From assembly GCF_001467585.1 (NCBI RefSeq), contig NZ_LNXY01000020.1:600894-664893 (forward strand): 64,000 nucleotides of DNA, written 5' to 3'. The stretch is from Legionella drozanskii LLAP-1. Its GTDB lineage: Bacteria > Pseudomonadota > Gammaproteobacteria > Legionellales > Legionellaceae. The notes beneath the pieces were generated by a model. It saw only the letters and a list, made by a program, of their open reading frames with translations, did no database searches and was not told the origin of the DNA. The number at the start of each line of letters is the position of its first letter. Positions within the stretch are counted from its first letter, which is position 1. Shown one piece after another: positions 1 to 7,462 of this stretch. The position numbers were made by a program, and so were the translations under genes.

Positions 1-826
1 GAGTATAGCCGCGAGCAGTAGGGGGTTCACCTAAGCTGAGGCTAATCTCTCGTTGTGCCATCGCCAAGCGTGTGATGGAGTCCATCAAAAGCATGACATC
101 TTTGCCCTGGCTGCAAAAATACTCGGCGATGGCAGTTGCCGCAAACACCGCTTGTTTGCGCACTAGCGCCGGCTCATCACTGCAAGCCACTACGACGACA
201 GATTTTTTTAAACTCTCGGCATCAAGATGTTCATGAATAAAATCATTGACTTCTCGACCGCGCTCTCCGATGAGAGCAATAACATTAATATCACTCGTAA
301 TTTGTTTAGTAATGTTGCCCAGCAAGACGGATTTACCGACACCGCTACCCGCAAAAAGTCCTATGCGTTGCCCTTTGCCCAGTGGCAATAACCCATCAAT
401 AGCTGGTATACCCGTGAATAGCCGCTCTTTAATGGGCTCTCGTTGCAGAGGATTTATTTTCGATTTATGCAGGGGCACTTGAGTCGAATATTGGATTTCA
501 CCGAGATTATCCAAGGGTTGTACGAAGGCATCGACAATTCGCCCTAAAATTGCTTCCCCAGCAGGAATAATTATGGAATGACCTGTCGCACGCACTTTAA
601 AACCCATCGAAATTTTATGAGTAGAGAAGGGCATTAAAAACACTTTCGCTTTGTCAAAGCCCACCACTTCGGCTTGCATCACCACTTGCAATTGGCTATC
701 GATGATCTCGCATAACTCACCCACAAAAGCTTGTGGCGGACCGTTGGCTACTAATTTCAAACCAAGGGATTGTTCGATTTCACCGACTCGCTCGACGGGT
801 TGGAGAGAGTGAAGCCAATTAACCAT
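1..826 (-). CDS. fliI: Flagellar export ATPase FliI (3' part outside the window)
   Basis: FliI is the cytoplasmic ATPase that unfolds and feeds substrates to the flagellar type III export gate. I translated it from the complement of 826 down to base 1. It starts ATG with MVNWLHSL, has Walker A GSGVGKS, the GERGREV block, Walker B LLMDS and the T3SS-ATPase signature GEPPTARGYT at the window edge. About 275 residues are visible of an expected 440-450. Its ATG overlaps the end of fliH by 8 bp, so the two are probably translationally coupled. Both ATP-binding motifs are intact, which argues that the export system is still powered. The family call is very sure; only the C-terminal part is unseen. 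Confidence 0.97.
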   Translation of the reverse strand, partial: MVNWLHSLQPVERVGEIEQSLGLKLVANGPPQAFVGELCEIIDSQLQVVMQAEVVGFDKAKVFLMPFSTHKISMGFKVRATGHSIIIPAGEAILGRIVDAFVQPLDNLGEIQYSTQVPLHKSKINPLQREPIKERLFTGIPAIDGLLPLGKGQRIGLFAGSGVGKSVLLGNITKQITSDINVIALIGERGREVNDFIHEHLDAESLKKSVVVVACSDEPALVRKQAVFAATAIAEYFCSQGKDVMLLMDSITRLAMAQREISLSLGEPPTARGYT

Positions 827-1472
827 GGTTATGCCTCTTTTTAATCTGCAATAAAGCCTGTTTTAAACCATCAATTTGCCGCTCAATACTTGCATCAAAA
901 ATGCCGTGTTCAGTTTTAATGCGACATCCGCCCAAGCTTAGGCTTTCATCTGCCGTAATGCGTAAATCTTTGCATTGACTAAAATCAATCGCTAATTCGC
1001 CTTTTTGTAACAAGGTTAAATCTTGTGGATTTAAAACAAGTGTAATGGCTTGCTTATCATTGAGATGATTGAGTGTGGCCGAAATTTGCTGGGCGATTGC
1101 TTCTTTGTTTTGCTGTTGATGAATAAAAAATTGCTGGGTAATGGCCAAGACAATATCGGCGATCTCCGTTTTTAATTCCCGACGACTTTTATTGAGAGCG
1201 GCAGGAATTGTTTGCAGTAAAGGCTTGAGTTGCTCGACTAACTCGTTAACTTGATTGGTCGCCTGTTGCTCAGCTTTAACAAGACCGTCTGCCATTCCTT
1301 GGGCAAAACCAATTTGATAACCCTGTTCCCGCGCTATTTCCTGCAATTGATTGGCTTCTTCGGAGTAAGACTCGTTGGGTAACACAATTTCCTCTAGTTG
1401 AGTGTCTTGCTTGCTAATTCCTAAATAATAATATTCTTCACTGAACGTGATGTGTTTGAGAATCTCAGCCAT
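819..1472 (-). CDS. fliH: Flagellar assembly protein FliH
   Basis: FliH is the peripheral stalk that binds and regulates FliI and tethers it to the export apparatus. The call rests on position directly before fliI, on length (about 217 aa against about 230 usual) and on the typical layout: a glutamine/glutamate-rich helical middle (QEIAREQGYQIGFAQGMADG) followed by a C-terminal domain with SLGGCRIKTEHGIFDASIE. I chose the ATG at 1472 (MAEILKH) over one 24 bases upstream. It has GGAG about nine bases before it, and it gives the same 8-bp overlap with the preceding gene that is seen at the next two junctions. Sequence similarity is modest, as is usual for FliH. Confidence 0.85.
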   Translation of the reverse strand: MAEILKHITFSEEYYYLGISKQDTQLEEIVLPNESYSEEANQLQEIAREQGYQIGFAQGMADGLVKAEQQATNQVNELVEQLKPLLQTIPAALNKSRRELKTEIADIVLAITQQFFIHQQQNKEAIAQQISATLNHLNDKQAITLVLNPQDLTLLQKGELAIDFSQCKDLRITADESLSLGGCRIKTEHGIFDASIERQIDGLKQALLQIKKRHNHG

Positions 1473-1905
1473 CAATCGTCTCCATCTGCTCATCAAACGA
1501 AAGGGTGTTTTCCCATTGTCTGAATAGAACTTGTCGCGTTGAACATTTTAAGGGTTTAACCTGAGTGGTAAGCAGATGTTTAATGCTGCCATCCTTATCA
1601 AAACGAGTTAAAAACTGTTCTTGCCAAACGTAGTTTCCCTGTTCAAGCACAATCGCGATATAAAGCGCTGGATACTCAGATAAGCGTTGATGAAAGGAGG
1701 GGGTTTTTTGTGTGTTCCTACAAATTAAGGGCTGTAGATCGGTATTTAATTTGCGAAAACGTCGCGCATCTTGCAGTAGCTGCTCTCCTTGTTCCTGATT
1801 AAATCGCTGGGCTTGAGCGCTTGATAATTTACTAATTATCCAGCGCTGATCAGACTTAGATAAGCGCGCCATTTTAAGCAAAATTTGTTTCAAAGGATTA
1901 GACAT
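1465..1905 (-). CDS. Unrecognised 146-aa protein at the fliG position
   Basis: It lies between fliF and fliH, exactly where fliG sits in most flagellar operons, and overlaps both neighbours by 8 bp. It is only 146 aa, whereas FliG is about 330 aa. I cannot find the FliG middle-domain motifs or the charged C-terminal torque helix that touches the stator. The N-terminus (LLKMARLSKSDQRWIISKL) is helical and could be a relic of the FliG N-terminal domain that clasps the FliF tail; that is a guess. The C-terminal half (LYIAIVLEQGNYVWQEQFL) looks like a small alpha/beta fold. It may be a minimal adaptor between MS ring and export ATPase with no motor role. It could also be an unrelated protein that replaced FliG. 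Confidence 0.75.
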   Translation of the reverse strand: MSNPLKQILLKMARLSKSDQRWIISKLSSAQAQRFNQEQGEQLLQDARRFRKLNTDLQPLICRNTQKTPSFHQRLSEYPALYIAIVLEQGNYVWQEQFLTRFDKDGSIKHLLTTQVKPLKCSTRQVLFRQWENTLSFDEQMETIDG

Positions 1906-3202
1906 CTTTATTCAACCATTGAGTCAATGCGGTTAAGAGCTCTTGCCTTTTACGACGGCGTAATCGCAAGGTGAAAGAATAAGCAAGTAGCGAGGCGCAT
2001 AAAAAACCGGGAAGGGAAAAATAAAGCAAATTCGCAGACCAAAGAGGGCGTGTAATCGCTAAAGTCAAAGGAATAGAAGGAAGTACTGAAGCTTGCTGAG
2101 TAGTTAAGGCTTCAACACTGATCTCATCTCCCCGCTTGAGGTCAAAACCAACAATCGATTTAACCAAGCGCTCAATTTGTTGAATAGTTTGTTGACTGGT
2201 GAATTGAGGAACTACGACAGAAATGGTCAAGCGCTCAATATTGCCGCTGGCGTGAGTAAAGTTCTCTTTTTCACTGCCAAATTGATAAGATTTTTCGCGA
2301 GTTAGATCTTTATTAGTTTGAGTTTTCTCAGATTTGGAGGAAGTGGAATGTTGGATTTCTTTTTCATGAGTTACGATGCCCTCATGCTGCGGTTTAATCA
2401 ATTCACGTTGTAACTCGTCGTAATTCAAGGTCACATCAATTTTTACCATCACTTCTTCATCAGCAAACACAGATTGCAGCATTTGCATTACTTTTTGCGT
2501 GAAATAGCGCTCCATGGTTTTTTTGATGGCAAAATGCCCTAAAGCACTATCCTCCTCATTATTGCAGAGGTTATTACCATTCTGATCGACAAGGGTGACA
2601 TTCGATTTTTGCAGGTTGGCGACACTCGCGGTAATCAGTTGTTGGATGCTATTAATTTGTTGGGAAGTCAAAGGGTGATTTAAATGCAAAGTGACGGCTG
2701 CGCGAGGCTGATTATCTTCTTGCTGAAATAAATGACGTTCAGGAATAACCAAATGCACACGTGCTTGCCTAACCTCATCAAGACTACGAATGGTTCGCTC
2801 CAATTCGCCCTGCATGGCACGTTGATAATTGATTTTCTGCGAAAAATCTGTCATGCCAAGATCGCTTTTATCAAACAATTCAAACCCGACGCTCTCTGCG
2901 AAATGGATATCAGAGTCCATGAGTTTGATGCGGGTTCTATCAATCAACGATTTGGCAATGAGAATTTCGCTGCCTTGATCGCGTACTTTATAAGCGATCT
3001 TCGCTTGCTCTAATTGACTAAGTATTTGATTGGCATCGCGATTATCGAGGTGATTAAATAAAACACCATAACTTGGCGACAGCAGCCAAAGAAAAAGAAG
3101 CAGGCTCAGAACAATAATCAGCACTAAACCAGCTATAAAACTTAATTGCCGTTGCTTGCTTTGTTTTTTGAACCACTGCAGGCTAGTTTCTAAATAGTTC
3201 AC
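1898..3202 (-). CDS. fliF: Flagellar MS-ring protein FliF, short form
   Basis: FliF forms the inner-membrane MS ring that houses the export gate. The first membrane helix is near residues 20-42. The YscJ/FliF ring-building motifs follow (SVGFELFDKSDLGMTDFSQ, YQRAMQGELERTI, ARVHLVIPE), and a second helix lies near 383-405. The protein is 434 aa against about 550-570 usual. The cytoplasmic tail after the second helix is only about 28 residues, ending TQWLNKDV. In typical FliF a longer tail ends in a similar WL-containing helix that binds FliG, so a rudiment of that helix may remain. The periplasmic loop also appears shortened. The start sits 1 bp from the end of fliE. The identification is sure. 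Confidence 0.95.
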   Translation of the reverse strand: MNYLETSLQWFKKQSKQRQLSFIAGLVLIIVLSLLLFLWLLSPSYGVLFNHLDNRDANQILSQLEQAKIAYKVRDQGSEILIAKSLIDRTRIKLMDSDIHFAESVGFELFDKSDLGMTDFSQKINYQRAMQGELERTIRSLDEVRQARVHLVIPERHLFQQEDNQPRAAVTLHLNHPLTSQQINSIQQLITASVANLQKSNVTLVDQNGNNLCNNEEDSALGHFAIKKTMERYFTQKVMQMLQSVFADEEVMVKIDVTLNYDELQRELIKPQHEGIVTHEKEIQHSTSSKSEKTQTNKDLTREKSYQFGSEKENFTHASGNIERLTISVVVPQFTSQQTIQQIERLVKSIVGFDLKRGDEISVEALTTQQASVLPSIPLTLAITRPLWSANLLYFSLPGFLCASLLAYSFTLRLRRRKRQELLTALTQWLNKDV

Positions 3203-3203
3203 T

Positions 3204-3497
3204 TTAAATCTGCTCCCTCATTATTTCCTGATAAGCACTCATTAAGCGGTTACGAATTTGTTCTAAAAATTGAAAAGACAATTTGGCCTGCTCCAGGGAG
3301 AGCATGGTTTGATGTAAACTCGGTGCTTGACCACTGGCTAATTGCCGCAAAGCCTTGTCGGCTTCTAGTAATTGCTCATTAGTTTCACCTAATTTGTCAC
3401 TAAGCCAATTCGCAAAAGAGGGGATGGATTTATTGACTGGCTCTGTTGATTGCATTTCCGGGGAAAGATAAAGCCTATTGATTTCATCAATCATCAT
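3204..3497 (-). CDS. fliE: Hook-basal body protein FliE
   Basis: FliE links the MS ring and export gate to the proximal rod. The protein is 97 aa, close to the family size (about 100), and its C-terminal helix (LSFQFLEQIRNRLMSAYQEI) is the FliE signature. The start overlaps the end of flgC by an ATGA junction. In motile bacteria FliE is exported by the flagellar system itself, so its retention beside all four rod genes supports assembly of a real rod. Nothing looks damaged. Confidence 0.95.
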   Translation of the reverse strand: MMIDEINRLYLSPEMQSTEPVNKSIPSFANWLSDKLGETNEQLLEADKALRQLASGQAPSLHQTMLSLEQAKLSFQFLEQIRNRLMSAYQEIMREQI

Positions 3498-3916
3498 CGT
3501 TCGTCTCCAATACTAAGGGCTTGTAAATAAAGACTGTGCGCGGTATTCATTATTTTTATGTTCGCCTCATAAGCACGTGAGGCACGTAATAGTGTTGTCA
3601 TTTCATCGACCGTGCTAAGTCCTGGGTAACTGACATACCCTGTTTTATCCGCTGCAGGATGTCCTGGTTGGTAGATTTTATTGGCAGGAAGTTGTTGTGG
3701 CGCGAGCTCAATCGAAGCAATACCCATTTCTTCAGGTTCAGATAGGTAAGCAGAAAAGGGTTTAGCTCTTGCTAAAACCTGCATGGGTTGAAAGGGGGAA
3801 CCATCAACGTTTTGTAGACTATGCTGATTGGCAATATTGTTAGCAACCACATCGACTCGCAATTTTTCTACATTCATGCCTTGCGCTGCAATCGAATAAA
3901 TTTGATCATAGCTCAT
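3494..3916 (-). CDS. flgC: Proximal rod protein FlgC
   Basis: FlgC is a rod subunit exported through the central channel. It begins MSYDQIYSIAAQGMNVEKLR and has the rod/hook N-terminal motif VVANNIANQHS. The C-terminus carries the matching amphipathic helix (TTLLRASRAYEANIKIMNTA), and the length is 140 aa (134 in E. coli). It overlaps flgB upstream and fliE downstream by 4 bp each, so the three are probably made in step. Both terminal helices needed for coiled packing are present, hence it looks functional. Confidence 0.95.
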   Translation of the reverse strand: MSYDQIYSIAAQGMNVEKLRVDVVANNIANQHSLQNVDGSPFQPMQVLARAKPFSAYLSEPEEMGIASIELAPQQLPANKIYQPGHPAADKTGYVSYPGLSTVDEMTTLLRASRAYEANIKIMNTAHSLYLQALSIGDER

Positions 3917-4251
3917 GATTGATTATTCCCATGTAAGGCCAATTTCATGATAGCTAATTTCTGATTTAAACCTTTAATGAGCGCTCGATAATGAGTAGCG
4001 TTTTTGACGCTCAAGGCGATTTGTTCATCAAGGGCTGAACTATCACTGGTTTGATAAAAAGGTTTTACAGTTTGGAGTGAATCGGTTGTCGCGCTGGAAT
4101 CTAAATTCCTTAACTGTTGTTCAAAATTAACCTCCATCGCTTGATAATCTTGCGTATTAGCATTAGCAATATTATTGGCAATTGCGGTTTGTCGCATTAA
4201 ACCGGTATCTAATGCTAAACGCAGACATTCAATGGTTAGATCCTTATTCAT
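3913..4251 (-). CDS. flgB: Proximal rod protein FlgB
   Basis: FlgB is the first rod subunit after FliE. The N-terminal motif AIANNIANANTQDYQA is diagnostic of rod proteins, and the C-terminal helix (HYRALIKGLNQKLAIMKLAL) is present. The length is 112 aa, shorter than the 130-140 usual; the variable middle has shrunk. In most gammaproteobacteria flgB and flgC are followed by flgD and flgE. Here flgB lies downstream of flgI and is followed by flgC and fliE, so the hook-cap and hook genes are missing from their usual place. Confidence 0.93.
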   Translation of the reverse strand: MNKDLTIECLRLALDTGLMRQTAIANNIANANTQDYQAMEVNFEQQLRNLDSSATTDSLQTVKPFYQTSDSSALDEQIALSVKNATHYRALIKGLNQKLAIMKLALHGNNQS

Positions 4252-4267
4252 CCTTTTCTTCCTTTAT

Positions 4268-5374
4268 TTATTGGATAATGAGTTCGGCGTGTAGTGCCCC
4301 TGCACGCTGTAAACTCTCCAAAACGGCAATAATATCTCTCGTCGATGTTTGGACTTTGGTTAACGATGCTATCAAGTCAGCCACTGTCGCTCCCTCGGCT
4401 AACAGTACTGCATTGGCCTGTGTTTCCCTGACATTAATGTTGGTCGACGGGGTAATTGCGGTGTGCACTTGACCATCTACCTCATTAAGCAAGGTAGGTT
4501 GTGATACGTTATAACTGGTGGCGATAGCGATTTGTAAATTGCCATGAGAAATAGTGACCGCGTCGAGTTTTACATCGGCGCCAGCAACAACCACACCTGT
4601 GCGTTCGTTAACCACTACTGTAGGTATATTGTCAGGCTCGATAGAGATATTCTCTATTTGACTAATAAAACGAATGAAACGTTTTTTTGCTTCGATGGGG
4701 GGATGAATTTCAATATCTTGTGCGGTCTTAGCGAGGGCTGTATTAGGACCAAATTGCTGATTGAGTGCTCTTTCAACATGATCAGCCGTCGTGAAATCGG
4801 GACGATTTAGAATAATATGCAATCCGCTTTCTTTATTGATGAGTTCATTATAAATTGTTCTTTCAACCACCGCCCCGCCAGGAATAAGGCCAGAAGTGGG
4901 GTGGTTTTTTTGAATTACATTGCCGAATAAATCATATTTAAATCCACCAATAGAAATAGGTCCCTGGGCCAAGGCATAGACCTGATTGTCGGGGCCTTTA
5001 AGTGGGGTCACAAGAAGAGTTCCACCCAGGAGACTCTTGGCATCGCCAAGAGATGCGACATTGATATCAATTTTATCGCCTTGATGCGCATAAGAAGGAA
5101 GATTGGCTGTGACAATAACCGTGGCCGTATTGCGACTATTAACTTCATTCGGTTGAATATTCACCCCAAAGGTTTGTAATAAGTTAGCAATCGCCTGAGT
5201 TGTATCCCTATTGCGGCGTGAATCGCCTGAACCTGCAAGACCAATAACCAAACCGTAACCGGTAATAGGGTTTTCCTGAAGACCAGAGAGATGAGCAAGC
5301 GACTTTAAACGGACTGCGGCCTGGATGGGGGGTGCTATCAATAGAAGCGCCAATAGAATCGTGCCGATGCGCAT
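4268..5374 (-). CDS. flgI: Flagellar P-ring protein FlgI
   Basis: FlgI forms the periplasmic P ring around the distal rod within the peptidoglycan layer. It has a cleavable signal peptide (MRIGTILLALLLIAPPIQAA) and the FlgI core motifs ITGYGLVIGLAGSGDSRRN, NAVLLAEGATVADLI and the RAGALHAELIIQ end. The length, 368 aa, matches the family. Its start overlaps the flgH stop by one base. The dedicated chaperone FlgA is not in this block. Retention of a P ring implies that the structure crosses the cell wall. Confidence 0.96.
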   Translation of the reverse strand: MRIGTILLALLLIAPPIQAAVRLKSLAHLSGLQENPITGYGLVIGLAGSGDSRRNRDTTQAIANLLQTFGVNIQPNEVNSRNTATVIVTANLPSYAHQGDKIDINVASLGDAKSLLGGTLLVTPLKGPDNQVYALAQGPISIGGFKYDLFGNVIQKNHPTSGLIPGGAVVERTIYNELINKESGLHIILNRPDFTTADHVERALNQQFGPNTALAKTAQDIEIHPPIEAKKRFIRFISQIENISIEPDNIPTVVVNERTGVVVAGADVKLDAVTISHGNLQIAIATSYNVSQPTLLNEVDGQVHTAITPSTNINVRETQANAVLLAEGATVADLIASLTKVQTSTRDIIAVLESLQRAGALHAELIIQ

Positions 5375-5985
5375 TAGACAACCCCTATTAAAGATAATAC
5401 TTTATAAACATAATTACGGCGCTGGGAATCAGAAACGGATCCATTACCGGTATAGGTAATTGCTGCATTAGCAAGACGAGTTGAAAGTACTGTATTTTGA
5501 GCACTAATGTCCTCGGTTCTTACCACGCCGCTTAGCAGGATAGTTTGCTCTTCGCCATTGATGCGAATAAGTTGATGGCCTTCGATAAGATAACTTCCTC
5601 CTGGTTGAACCTCTTTAACGCGCACGGTCAATGCTGCTTTAATTTTCCCATTTCGTCCGGTTTTGGCTGCGGAGCGACCTTTACCATTCAATTCAAAACC
5701 GACTTCATGACGCTCCTTATTATAGTTTGCTTTCAATGCGGCTTTGATTTCCTTGCCTGAGGCGAGATCTGCGCTGCTGTGAGCATTCGAATTTTCCATC
5801 ACGATGACGGTTAACAAATCACCTGGTAAATAGGCTTTTCTGTCAGCGATTAAAGAACGATAACTAGTTTCATCAAACAAACTTGTGGCATTAGCCAGGG
5901 AAGGGATGAGTAAATAAAAGAGCAGGAAAAAAAATAAACGGCTCAAAAATAAGATTAAAAAACTTGCGTTAGCCACGAATTTCAT
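5374..5985 (-). CDS. flgH: Flagellar L-ring protein FlgH lacking a lipobox
   Basis: FlgH makes the outer-membrane L ring, the exit bushing of the rod. The conserved core is present (SLFDETSYRSLIADRKAYLPGD, GVVRTEDIS, NTVLSTRLANAAITYTGNG). The length is 203 aa (about 230 usual). FlgH is normally a lipoprotein, but here the N-terminus is a long hydrophobic signal ending in LANA before TSLFDE. There is no cysteine anywhere in the protein, so it cannot be lipidated. It should be cut by signal peptidase I instead. The gene start overlaps the end of flgG by 17 bp. The family call is sure. Confidence 0.94.
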   Translation of the reverse strand: MKFVANASFLILFLSRLFFFLLFYLLIPSLANATSLFDETSYRSLIADRKAYLPGDLLTVIVMENSNAHSSADLASGKEIKAALKANYNKERHEVGFELNGKGRSAAKTGRNGKIKAALTVRVKEVQPGGSYLIEGHQLIRINGEEQTILLSGVVRTEDISAQNTVLSTRLANAAITYTGNGSVSDSQRRNYVYKVLSLIGVV

Positions 5986-6745
5986 TAGTCATTTTTTCCA
6001 ATTCATCAACAATTTGTATCGCTTTGGCATTCAGCTGGTAAACGCGCTGAGCCAGTGTTAATTGCATTAGTGAATTCACCATATCCACATTAGAACCTTC
6101 AATTTGTTTCTGGATGAGTAAACCCATGCCAGTACTGCCCGGTGAGTCCACAATGGCTTCGCCGGCTTGTTCAGTGTAGTCGTATATTCCTGCACCGATT
6201 GGGTTGAGGGATGAGGGGTCTAAAAATTTAGCAAGTTTAATCGTGCCTAAGGCTTGAGGTTCGGGATCATCGGCTAAAAGGGCGGTGACATCGCCATTTT
6301 TTTGAATGCTTATATCGACAAAATTGTCAGGAATTTGGATATTGTCAGCTAATCTAAATCCATCTTGAGTGGCTAAATAACGATCTTCATCTATGATGAA
6401 TGTGGAGTTTCGCGTATAAGAAATGTTGCCTTCATGATTGATGACTTGAAAGAATCCATCGCCATCAATGGCAAGATTTTTCCAATCATTGGATGGTTTT
6501 AAAGGTCCTTTGCTGAAGTCTTTGCCTGTTTTGTAAATTGCAGTGCCCAAACCAATTTTGATTGAGCTTTGATTTGGAAAAAGCGGGGTGTTACCCTCGA
6601 TATTTTGATAAAGCATATCTGCGAAACTAATTTTTGATGCTTTATAATTGGGCGTATTTAAATTGGCTAAATCATTAGCGATCTTGTCAATATAATATTC
6701 TTGGGACTTAAGGCCGCTAGCTGCAATGGCAAGTGCATCAGACAT
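5969..6745 (-). CDS. flgG: Distal rod protein FlgG
   Basis: FlgG builds the distal rod. The N-terminal motif (KIANDLANLNTPNYKASKIS followed by FADMLYQ) and the C-terminal helix (LTLAQRVYQLNAKAIQIVDE) are those of FlgG rather than FlgF. The length, 258 aa, is almost identical to E. coli FlgG (260 aa). The block GDGFFQVINHEG is the shared rod/hook D1 domain. It is the second of two tandem rod genes, overlapping flgF upstream by 8 bp. With no hook gene nearby, FlgG may be the outermost axial protein of the structure. Confidence 0.94.
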   Translation of the reverse strand: MSDALAIAASGLKSQEYYIDKIANDLANLNTPNYKASKISFADMLYQNIEGNTPLFPNQSSIKIGLGTAIYKTGKDFSKGPLKPSNDWKNLAIDGDGFFQVINHEGNISYTRNSTFIIDEDRYLATQDGFRLADNIQIPDNFVDISIQKNGDVTALLADDPEPQALGTIKLAKFLDPSSLNPIGAGIYDYTEQAGEAIVDSPGSTGMGLLIQKQIEGSNVDMVNSLMQLTLAQRVYQLNAKAIQIVDELEKMTNEIRG

Positions 6746-7451
6746 TTCCCTCTCCTAATTGATTAATGGCTGTTGATAATAGACCGTCCGCAGTACGCAT
6801 AATTCGTTGCGAAGCTTCAAAGTGGCGAGAGGTTTTAAGCAGCTCCAACATTTCATCGATTGATTTCACATTCGATTGTTCAATAAACCCTTGCAGGACA
6901 CGAGTGCTGCTAGGGGCAGGGCTTGGCGAAATGAGGGCTTCATAGAGACCTTGGCCGCGATAATTTAATTTTTGCAGTTGCGTAAATTGCACAAGATTTA
7001 ATTGATCAATTTTCTGATTGTCGACATAAACAATGCCCTGAGAATCGATAGTAAAGGCTTTATCATTGACTTGTAACGGTCCTGATTTTCCTAAAATTAA
7101 AGCTCCGCTTGATAAAGCTAATTCTCCTTGTTCATTGACCCGTAAATCACCGCGACGGGTATAAAAAATACCTTCCTCAGTTTGTACTTCAAAAAAACCA
7201 TCGCCTGAAACTGCAATCTCATTTTGATTTTGTGTTTGCACGACGGTGCCCTGAGTGAATAGCTGAGCGGTTTCTAGCTGTTGACTGAGGGAAGTGATTC
7301 CCGTATCTAACTGCTCAGAAAAAGAGATATTATCAAATAGTTGGCGCTTGTAGCCCGGTGTTTGCATATTAGCAATGTTTTGACTCACCGACTGTAAACG
7401 GAGCTGGTCTTGTAACATGGCAATTTCTGTCGCTTTGATGGCATCAATCAT
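6738..7451 (-). CDS. flgF: Proximal rod protein FlgF
   Basis: A rod protein of the FlgF type: the N-terminal motif SVSQNIANMQTPGYKRQL, the central domain GDGFFEVQTEEGIFYTRRGD, and a C-terminal helix (MLELLKTSRHFEASQRIMRT) with SRHFEA rather than the FlgG-type RVYQLNA. The length is 237 aa (251 in E. coli). It sits 11 bp after flhA and overlaps flgG by 8 bp, preserving the usual flgF-flgG-flgH-flgI order. It is intact at both ends, as needed for assembly into a rod. Confidence 0.9.
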   Translation of the reverse strand: MIDAIKATEIAMLQDQLRLQSVSQNIANMQTPGYKRQLFDNISFSEQLDTGITSLSQQLETAQLFTQGTVVQTQNQNEIAVSGDGFFEVQTEEGIFYTRRGDLRVNEQGELALSSGALILGKSGPLQVNDKAFTIDSQGIVYVDNQKIDQLNLVQFTQLQKLNYRGQGLYEALISPSPAPSSTRVLQGFIEQSNVKSIDEMLELLKTSRHFEASQRIMRTADGLLSTAINQLGEGNV

Positions 7452-7462
7452 GATAAAAGTCC

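Noticed and set aside
2732..3013. Plus-strand open frame inside fliF
   Set aside because: It is antisense to well-conserved fliF motifs, has no ribosome site and no plausible protein pattern.
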